Assembly (NCBI GenBank): GCA_903832395.1
Contig: CAILBF010000101.1
Coordinates: forward strand, 1-13,028
Direction of reading: 5' to 3'
Length of the DNA stretch: 13,028 nt
From: an uncultured Actinomycetes bacterium
GTDB lineage: Bacteria > Actinomycetota > Actinomycetes > Nanopelagicales > Nanopelagicaceae
The position numbers were made by a program, and so were the translations under genes. Positions within the stretch are counted from its first letter, which is position 1. Every line of letters starts with the position of its first letter. Below are positions 8,365-13,028 of the stretch, in pieces. Below the pieces are notes generated by a model that was not told the DNA's origin, did no database searches, and saw nothing but the letters and a program-made list of their open reading frames with translations.

Positions 8365-9183
8365 CTACCCGAGAATTGGCTTGGTGCTTTTGCTTTGCCT
8401 AATAAAAACCATGAGAGCGCCCACTCCCACGATCGCACCGACCCAGACATTGAGCCTAAGACCGAAGATGTGATGTGCTTCATCGATTCTGATCGATTCA
8501 ATTCCAATGCGGCCTAGGCAATACCCGGCAATATAGAGAGTGAAAATCTGACCAGGCTGTAATTTCTTTCCAATTATGATGAGAGAAACCGCTAATGCCG
8601 AAGTCCAGATTGCTTCATATAAAAATGTAGGGTGAAAAGTTACAAACTGCGTGTAACCATTTGGTCGATTTGCTAGTGGAACTGATAACGCCCAAGGCGC
8701 AGTTAGCGGGCGACCAAAGAGTTCAATGTTAAACCAGTTGCCAAAGCGACCAAGAGCTTGAGCAAAGAGAACGCCTGGCGCTAGCGCATCCATGAAATAA
8801 GCAAATGCAGGAAGTTCAATCTTCTTAGCAAGGGCCTTATAGCGAAACCATGAGGCGCATGTGCCAAGTGCAATTGCACCCCAAATTCCGAGCCCGCCTT
8901 GCCAAATTTTCAATGCATCAAGCGCATGTCCATTAACCCCAAAATACGCATCCGGCGAAGTGATGACGTGATACATGCGTCCACCGATGATTCCAAATGG
9001 AACTGCAGTTATAGCAACTTCAGAGACCACGGACTTGCCGTTAACGGCTATCGACTTAAAGCGCTTATCCCCCAGCCAAATGGCAACGGCTATGCCAGCG
9101 ATAATGCATAAGGCATACATGTGAATTGTGAAGGGCCCGATTTTCAGCGCCGAAAGCGTTGGCGAGGGAATCGAGCGAAGCAA
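8365..9183 (-). CDS. lgt: Prolipoprotein diacylglyceryl transferase
   Basis: This integral membrane enzyme transfers diacylglycerol from phosphatidylglycerol to the lipobox cysteine of prolipoproteins, the first step of lipoprotein maturation. It has 272 residues with about seven hydrophobic helices. Family motifs are GGRMYHVI (67-74), IWQGGLGIWGA (93-103), the signature GRFGNWFNIELFGRP (145-159, with R146, N149 and E154), HPTFLYE (184-190) and GRIGIESIR (224-232, R232 matching an essential Arg of E. coli Lgt). The E. coli HGGL histidine is replaced by Gln, which I believe is usual outside proteobacteria. The only start that keeps the conserved N-terminus (IPSP...) is TTG 9183-9181; the next ATG is codon 22 and an in-frame stop lies six codons upstream. 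It begins 4 nt after the dsbA-like gene stops. The lgt location next to his and before pyk matches other actinobacteria. Confidence 0.97.
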   Translation of the reverse strand: MLRSIPSPTLSALKIGPFTIHMYALCIIAGIAVAIWLGDKRFKSIAVNGKSVVSEVAITAVPFGIIGGRMYHVITSPDAYFGVNGHALDALKIWQGGLGIWGAIALGTCASWFRYKALAKKIELPAFAYFMDALAPGVLFAQALGRFGNWFNIELFGRPLTAPWALSVPLANRPNGYTQFVTFHPTFLYEAIWTSALAVSLIIIGKKLQPGQIFTLYIAGYCLGRIGIESIRIDEAHHIFGLRLNVWVGAIVGVGALMVFIRQSKSTKPILG

Positions 9184-9187
9184 AGCT

Positions 9188-9901
9188 TTATCCGGCCTCT
9201 ACAGCAAGACGAAACTCAGTTGGATCAAATCCATTTGCCTTGCGAACCCAGAGTTTATCGTTAATAAAAATTGTTGGAGTTCCCGTTACTTTATAAGTTG
9301 CCATGGAATCTTCCTGTGTTTTTGCCAGATTTACGTTTGAGCCATTCGTTATGCAGTCTGTAAACTTTTTACTTGTGAGTCCCAAATAACTACCAATTTT
9401 AATTAAATTAGCATTTGAGTAAAATCCCGAGTTCTCTAAAGCAGGTTGAACCAGATAAACCGCTTTGTGGAAATCTAAGTAGTGGCCTTCATCGGCGGCG
9501 CACATTGCGGCATTTGCTGTGCGAATTGACTCATCTCCAAGGAAGGAGAGGACGTGATAGACGACCGTTGCTTTCTTATCTCGTACCAAGCTATCGATGT
9601 AAGCCCCGTTTGCCTCTTCGAAAGTCCTACAAATAGGACACTGAGGGTCTTCCCATAAATCGATTTTTACGGGACCTCCAGGATTGAGAACTAACCCTGA
9701 ACCCTGGGCAGGATCTACAGTAGAAGTAACTTGCTGCCCCAATTTATAACCTTTGAGTGCAGCAAAAGAAGCGTTAGCTTTGTTCGAAGAACTCATAACG
9801 GAAAAAACAACACCAGTGACAACGACGAGGCCGACCATTCCAATTACCAGCCAACGTGTGAAGTTGTCTCCACTTTTTGTGGCCTTGGCTTGTTTTGACA
9901 T
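9188..9901 (-). CDS. Membrane-anchored DsbA-like thiol:disulfide oxidoreductase
   Basis: This is a thioredoxin-fold protein of the DSBA-like (thioredoxin_4) type, expected to act on the outer face of the membrane in making or rearranging disulfides. It has 237 residues. A short basic N-terminus is followed by one hydrophobic anchor (about 17-36) and a linker. The redox motif C88-P-I-C91 lies in WEDPQCPICRTFEE, and the cis-proline is P209 in TGTPTIFIN. Two further cysteines, C134 and C183, could form a structural disulfide as in mycobacterial DsbA. ATG 9901-9899 follows the stop codon of the upstream gene with no gap, and GAGGAG ends 6 nt before it. The partner is probably the upstream MauE-like protein, which could reoxidise or reduce it. 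Whether it is an oxidase or a reductase in vivo cannot be decided from sequence. Confidence 0.92.
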   Translation of the reverse strand: MSKQAKATKSGDNFTRWLVIGMVGLVVVTGVVFSVMSSSNKANASFAALKGYKLGQQVTSTVDPAQGSGLVLNPGGPVKIDLWEDPQCPICRTFEEANGAYIDSLVRDKKATVVYHVLSFLGDESIRTANAAMCAADEGHYLDFHKAVYLVQPALENSGFYSNANLIKIGSYLGLTSKKFTDCITNGSNVNLAKTQEDSMATYKVTGTPTIFINDKLWVRKANGFDPTEFRLAVEAG

Positions 9902-10399
9902 TTACATCTCCTCATTGGTGGTGGCTGCTTTATCAATTGACAATAATCCGTAAGGGAAAAAGTATAGGTAGAGCGCGGCAATTGCCAAACCTAAATCTCG
10001 GGCAATTTCTATCGCGTAGTTTCTGTGCACTTGCGCGGCTTTGGAAGGATCTATAGCTCCACCGCCACCGAAGCATCCACAATCGATGAGGATGCCCCTA
10101 GCCCACACTGAAATTATTGCGCCAATGAATAAAAGCATAAGAACTCCAGCGATAACGGCGGCCATTCGTACAGAGAGACCAATAATTAGGAGAAATCCAA
10201 TTGCAATCTCTAACCAAGGTAGGGCATAACCCAGAATGTGAGCCAGTTGAATCGGCAGAATTTTATAGGCCGACACGGCACTTGCCGCCTGTGCCGGAAC
10301 AAATGCTTTTAATCCACCGGCCGTGACGAGAACCCCACCGAGAATTAAGCGTCCCACCAAAGTGAAGAGATTACTGTTTCGCTCATTGAAGGCCCTCAT
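9902..10399 (-). CDS. MauE/DoxX-like membrane protein with Cys-Gly-Cys motif
   Basis: This is a four-helix membrane protein of the MauE branch of the DoxX-like superfamily, 165 residues long. Hydrophobic helices lie at about 11-33, 50-75, 79-100 and 131-152. After helix three comes GILIDCGCFGGGG with C107 and C109, the cysteine motif typical of MauE-like proteins. MauE is needed for maturation of disulfide-rich methylamine dehydrogenase in methylotrophs, and relatives are commonly found beside thioredoxin-fold genes. The directly adjoining DsbA-like gene, with zero spacing, makes a thiol-electron relay across the membrane the most likely role here; this is inference. No methylamine dehydrogenase genes are in the window, so a role in methylamine use is not suggested. 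ATG 10399-10397 lacks a good Shine-Dalgarno and starts 9 nt after the small upstream gene. A TAGACT hexamer 6 nt before the ATG might allow a leaderless transcript. Confidence 0.88.
   Translation of the reverse strand: MRAFNERNSNLFTLVGRLILGGVLVTAGGLKAFVPAQAASAVSAYKILPIQLAHILGYALPWLEIAIGFLLIIGLSVRMAAVIAGVLMLLFIGAIISVWARGILIDCGCFGGGGAIDPSKAAQVHRNYAIEIARDLGLAIAALYLYFFPYGLLSIDKAATTNEEM
9908..9913 (-). promoter_or_regulatory. Ribosome binding site of the DsbA-like gene, inside the mauE-like gene
   Basis: GAGGAG on the minus strand encodes the last two Glu residues of the MauE-like protein and sits 6 nt before the ATG of the DsbA-like gene (GAGGAGATGTAAATG). It is one of the strongest Shine-Dalgarno sites in the window and links translation of the two genes. 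Confidence 0.7.
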
Positions 10400-10405
10400 G
10401 GCTTT

Positions 10406-10431
10406 AGTCTAACTCTCATCACTTGGGTCAA
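10406..10431 (-). promoter_or_regulatory. Possible internal promoter for a leaderless mauE-like transcript
   Basis: On the minus strand TAGACT (10411-10406) fits the actinobacterial TANNNT -10 pattern and lies 6 nt before the ATG, the distance expected when transcription begins at the start codon. TTGACC (10431-10426) resembles a -35, but the 14-nt spacer is short. TAGACT overlaps the TAG stop of the upstream small gene. This is suggestive only, and the site could be chance. Confidence 0.22.
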
Positions 10432-10570
10432 TACCTTCATCGAGGTCTCGCCAGGGATTTCTAGTACGGGGTGTCCGCTCATAACGCGAAGAGATTCGAA
10501 ATTTTCGACCTGCCAGAACGGCTATGGCAAAAATCACCACGGCGCTTACTAATACGGTCACTAGTTTCAC
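10409..10570 (-). CDS. Small single-pass membrane protein (53 aa), function unknown
   Basis: A 53-codon gene fills the space between hisI and the MauE-like gene. It starts with GTG (10570-10568), sharing one base with the hisI stop (TAGTG), and ends with TAG 9 nt before the next gene. The product has one hydrophobic segment (about residues 3-20, rich in Val, Ala, Ile and Leu). A basic stretch follows (RKFR, then R29, R32, R35, R37), then a polar acidic tail NPWRDLDEGIDPSDES. The positive-inside rule puts the tail in the cytosol. A Trp...GxDPt-type tail of this kind is, from memory, also seen at the end of the actinobacterial trp-operon-associated membrane protein (TIGR02234), which usually sits in this neighbourhood; a relationship is speculation. 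The tight coupling on both sides and open frame support a real gene. A GTG three codons later is an alternative start. Confidence 0.72.
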   Translation of the reverse strand: MKLVTVLVSAVVIFAIAVLAGRKFRISSRYERTPRTRNPWRDLDEGIDPSDES

Positions 10571-10911
10571 TACTCTTTTAAATCAATCGGTTTATGGAAA
10601 CAAGTGTGCTCACCTGTATGACAGGCCACTCCAGTTTGGATGACTTGCAGAAGGATAGTATCCGAATCACAATCTAGCGATATCGATTGAACGTCTTGAA
10701 AATGTCCCGAGGTTGCACCCTTAATCCAAAGTTCATTTCTACTGCGACTCCAATATGTGGCTCTACCTGTTTTAATAGTTTGAGTTAGGGCCTCACGATT
10801 CATGTAGGCCAACATTAAAACTTCATGAGTTGTAAAATCTTGAACAATCGCTGGAATCAGAGTTGTAGGAGCTTTGAATATGGAATCAAATCCAACATCG
10901 TCAATTCTCAT
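10570..10911 (-). CDS. hisI: Phosphoribosyl-AMP cyclohydrolase
   Basis: This enzyme opens the adenine ring of phosphoribosyl-AMP to give ProFAR, the third step of histidine synthesis, in the cytosol. At 113 residues it is the monofunctional form, without a fused HisE pyrophosphohydrolase. The family motifs are YWSRSRNELWIKGATSG (53-69) and LDCDSDTILLQVIQTGVACH, followed by TCF. The zinc cysteines are C81, C97 and C104; D80, D82 and D84 are the expected Mg2+ ligands. ATG 10911-10909 lies 14 nt after the hisF stop. The nearest purine-rich site (AAGG, touching the hisF stop) is rather far upstream, so expression may rely on readthrough from hisF. It is the last his gene of the run, and no trp genes follow it. 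Confidence 0.97.
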   Translation of the reverse strand: MRIDDVGFDSIFKAPTTLIPAIVQDFTTHEVLMLAYMNREALTQTIKTGRATYWSRSRNELWIKGATSGHFQDVQSISLDCDSDTILLQVIQTGVACHTGEHTCFHKPIDLKE

Positions 10912-10925
10912 GGAGTAATTCTGCC

Positions 10926-11699
10926 TTACTTAATCGAAACAGTGCGCACGGGATAGTTATGCGAGTCTAAATAAGTCTTCACGTCCTTGATTCGGTGGAT
11001 TCCAAAGTGAAAAACGCTAGCTGCAAGTAGGGCATTTGCACCCGCATCAAGGGCAGCAGCAAAGTCTTCGAGGGTGCCTGCCCCACCACTAGCGATAAGT
11101 GGGACCCGCGTTACTGCACGGACCGCGCTAATCATCCCTATGTCATAGCCAGCACGCGTGCCATCGGCATCCATTGAATTGAGAAGAATTTCGCCAACGC
11201 CAAGCGCACATGCTTTTTCAACCCACGCAAGAGCGTCGATCGATGTGCCCTCTCGGCCCCCATGTGTTGTTACTTCAAAACCCGATTCCGTGCGGGCTCT
11301 GCGGGCATCTACCGAGAGAACCAACACCTGTGAACCAAATCGATCGGCGATTTCAGCGATGAGTTCAGGTCTAGCAATAGCAGAGGTATTTATTGAGACC
11401 TTGTCAGCTCCGGCACGTAACAAGCGATCAACATCTTGCACCGAACGAATTCCGCCGCCAACAGTTAACGGAATAAAAACCTCCTCTGCAGTGCGTCGCA
11501 CAATGTCTAATGTGGTTTCGCGACCCGAGCTACTTGCAGATATATCGAGAAAAGTTAGCTCGTCAGCGCCTTCAATGCCATAAAGAGCGGCCATCTCTAC
11601 TGGATCACCGGCATCAACTAGATTAGTAAAATTCACTCCCTTAACAACACGACCGTCGGTTACATCAAGGCAGGGAATTATTCGGACCGATAAACTCAT
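10926..11699 (-). CDS. hisF: Imidazole glycerol phosphate synthase, cyclase subunit
   Basis: HisF is the (beta/alpha)8-barrel half of IGP synthase. It takes ammonia from HisH and converts PRFAR to imidazole glycerol phosphate and AICAR. The protein has 257 residues, the normal length. The two catalytic aspartates are present: D12 in IIPCLDV and D131 in LVLSVDARR. The phosphate-binding motifs VGGGIRS (80-86) and the later IASGGAGTLEDF are intact, and the ending YPVRTVSIK is typical for actinobacterial HisF. ATG 11699-11697 overlaps the priA stop as ATGA, so translation is likely coupled. Its glutaminase partner hisH lies two genes upstream in the same run. Confidence 0.98.
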   Translation of the reverse strand: MSLSVRIIPCLDVTDGRVVKGVNFTNLVDAGDPVEMAALYGIEGADELTFLDISASSSGRETTLDIVRRTAEEVFIPLTVGGGIRSVQDVDRLLRAGADKVSINTSAIARPELIAEIADRFGSQVLVLSVDARRARTESGFEVTTHGGREGTSIDALAWVEKACALGVGEILLNSMDADGTRAGYDIGMISAVRAVTRVPLIASGGAGTLEDFAAALDAGANALLAASVFHFGIHRIKDVKTYLDSHNYPVRTVSIK

Positions 11700-12421
11700 T
11701 GACTTACCAATTTCAGCGCCTCTTGCACGGTGAACGCTCCAGAGTAAATCGCTTTACCAATAATGGCGCCTTCAAGGCCGATGGAGGTGAGCGCTGCAAG
11801 ATCTGCAATATCCTTCAAGTTAGATATTCCACCACTTGCGATGACAGGTTTCTTAGTGGCCGCGCAGACAGATTTCAATAATTCGATATTTGGGCCAGCT
11901 AAGGTGCCATCTTTCGTTACATCGGTTACAACATAGCGCGCGCACCCATCTCGATCTAAGCGTTGGATGGTTTCGAAGAGATCTCCACCTTCACTCGTCC
12001 AACCACGTCCTGCCAACGTGTGTCCTCGAACATCTAAACCAACTGCGATTAAATCTCCATATTGAGATATAACGCGAGCAGTCCATTCGGGATTTTCAAG
12101 GGCTGCGGTACCCAAATTAATTCGTTTACATCCAGTAGCGATTGCGCGAGCAAGTGAATCATCATCGCGTATTCCACCCGATAGCTCGACTTTAATATCT
12201 ACGGTTCCGACGATTTCAGCCAACAACGCAGAGTTATCTCCGCGACCAAAAGCTGCATCTAAATCAACTAAGTGAATCCATTGCGCTCCAGCGTTTTGAA
12301 ACTCAAGGGCAACTTCAAGTGGTGCCCCATAAATACTCTCTTTAGAAAGCTCACCTTGAACTAAGCGAACCGCACGCCCATCCTTAACATCGATTGCCGG
12401 TAGAAGCTCTAGGGCTTTCAT
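11696..12421 (-). CDS. priA: PriA-type phosphoribosyl isomerase (HisA, probably also TrpF)
   Basis: This (beta/alpha)8-barrel isomerase converts ProFAR to PRFAR in histidine synthesis. In actinobacteria the PriA form also isomerises phosphoribosyl anthranilate for tryptophan synthesis. The protein has 241 residues. Counting from the chosen start, D11 (LLPAIDV) and D171 (TDVTKDGT) are the catalytic acid/base pair. R19, S81 (LSGGIRDD), D130 (GLDVRG) and the GRGW loop with R139 and W141 correspond to M. tuberculosis PriA residues R19, S81, D130, R143 and W145, which underlie dual specificity. The frame is open five codons further to a TTG at 12436. ATG 12421-12419 is preferred because it overlaps the hisH stop as ATGA and matches the usual PriA N-terminus. 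Dual function is predicted, not shown. Confidence 0.96.
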   Translation of the reverse strand: MKALELLPAIDVKDGRAVRLVQGELSKESIYGAPLEVALEFQNAGAQWIHLVDLDAAFGRGDNSALLAEIVGTVDIKVELSGGIRDDDSLARAIATGCKRINLGTAALENPEWTARVISQYGDLIAVGLDVRGHTLAGRGWTSEGGDLFETIQRLDRDGCARYVVTDVTKDGTLAGPNIELLKSVCAATKKPVIASGGISNLKDIADLAALTSIGLEGAIIGKAIYSGAFTVQEALKLVSQ

Positions 12422-13020
12422 AACGATCGCGTCCAATTCTTGATGAGTGCAAGGCCTGCTTCGCCTGATTTTTCAGGGTGAAATTGCGTGGCACTCATAT
12501 AGCCATCTTCAATCCCGGAGAGAAATTTTTCTCCATACGTTGTCCAGGTTTGCATGATGCCAACCGGCTCTTTTGCCGCATAAGAGTGCACAAAGTAAAA
12601 GGATTCATCGCCAACTCCTGCGAACAGAGTGGATTCACTGGGGGCATCGATGCTGTTCCAACCCATATGCGGCAAAATTGGGGCGTCAATCTCGCTAATT
12701 ACCCCAGGCCAAATTCCAACACCTTGGTGCGGTACCCCTTGAGAATGTTCCACTCCAAGTGAAAAAAGAATCTGCATTCCAATACATATTCCTAAAGTTG
12801 GCCGCTCGTTTGCAATGCGTTCTCTAATTATTCTCGCGCCATCGATGGAGTTCAAGCCCTGCATACATGCAGCGAAAGCGCCAACACCTGGAACAACTAA
12901 TCCATCTGCTTCGATGGCAGTTCGCGCATCTGCTGTTACAACTACATCTAGACCACTCGTTGCAAAGGCCCGCTCTGCTGAACGCAAGTTGCCAGATCCA
13001 TAGTCAAGAATTGCAATCAA
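12418..13020 (-). CDS. hisH: Imidazole glycerol phosphate synthase, glutaminase subunit (start uncertain)
   Basis: HisH hydrolyses glutamine and tunnels ammonia to HisF for synthesis of imidazole glycerol phosphate. The class I amidotransferase triad is complete: C79 in LGICIGMQ, with H181 and E183 in TQFHPEKSG. The oxyanion-side motif VVPGVGAF (42-49) is present, and 200 residues is near the normal length. The first recognisable start is TTG 13020-13018, which gives MIAILDYGSGN. The frame stays open to the window edge 8 nt further on, and relatives often have a few more residues before the VLDYG strand, so the true start may lie outside the window. The stop TGA overlaps the priA ATG. Confidence 0.96.
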   Translation of the reverse strand: MIAILDYGSGNLRSAERAFATSGLDVVVTADARTAIEADGLVVPGVGAFAACMQGLNSIDGARIIRERIANERPTLGICIGMQILFSLGVEHSQGVPHQGVGIWPGVISEIDAPILPHMGWNSIDAPSESTLFAGVGDESFYFVHSYAAKEPVGIMQTWTTYGEKFLSGIEDGYMSATQFHPEKSGEAGLALIKNWTRSL

Positions 13021-13028
13021 AGAGAGCC

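Noticed and set aside
8075..8473. 132-codon plus-strand open frame
   Set aside because: It is antisense to both the VIT gene and the end of lgt, and its translation looks like low-complexity antisense sequence without a domain.
8355..8507. In-frame 51-codon N-terminal extension of the VIT-family gene
   Set aside because: It lies wholly within lgt, shows no VIT similarity, and the ATG at 8354 gives a normal-length protein just before the conserved family signature.
11158..11583. 141-codon plus-strand open frame inside hisF
   Set aside because: It is antisense to well-conserved hisF, Ser/Pro/Arg rich with no domain, and is typical shadow coding.
12422..12436. TTG start for priA five codons upstream
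   Set aside because: The ATG at 12421 forms an ATGA overlap with hisH, like the priA/hisF junction, and gives the usual PriA N-terminus and length.
1..13028. Mobile elements, CRISPR arrays, defence or phage genes
   Set aside because: Every long frame is accounted for by housekeeping genes, non-coding space is minimal, and no terminal repeats, repeat arrays or integrase/transposase motifs were seen. The tRNA shows no attachment-site duplication within the window.

Overview
The window is a compact block of core metabolic genes, all on the minus strand. It suggests a streamlined, moderate-to-low-GC actinobacterium, possibly of the freshwater Nanopelagicales (acI) type. The actinobacterial assignment rests on a PriA-type HisA that keeps the dual-specificity residues, on the his / lgt / pyk neighbourhood known from Mycobacterium and Streptomyces, and on the actinobacterial look of the proteins. 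The finer placement is inference from base composition and very tight packing.

In transcription order, from high to low coordinates, the first block is late histidine biosynthesis: hisH, priA (hisA), hisF and hisI. A 53-codon membrane-protein gene follows, overlapping the hisI stop codon by one base. Next comes an envelope block: a MauE/DoxX-like membrane protein with a Cys-Gly-Cys motif, a membrane-anchored DsbA-like thiol oxidoreductase, the prolipoprotein transferase lgt, and a VIT/CCC1-family Fe/Mn transporter. From hisH to the VIT gene no gap exceeds 14 bases and several genes overlap, so one transcript could carry all nine genes.

A gap of 112 bases separates this from the second block: gltB and gltD (the two glutamate synthase subunits, overlapping by 8 bases), pyk (9 bases after gltD), and a tRNA gene with a CAA anticodon that begins 14 bases after the pyk stop. 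The second block joins ammonium assimilation to the last step of glycolysis. HisH consumes the glutamine, and PriA/HisF the pathway intermediates, that depend on the same nitrogen economy.

Most of the window is well-understood housekeeping, and I see no mobile element, CRISPR array, phage gene or defence system. The points worth a second look are the tRNA with a Leu anticodon but a short variable loop, the overlooked 53-aa gene, the MauE-DsbA-Lgt-VIT cassette, and the absence of trp genes between hisI and lgt although PriA keeps its TrpF determinants. Three genes start with non-ATG codons: gltD (GTG), lgt (TTG) and the small gene (GTG). The hisH start is uncertain because it lies at the window edge.
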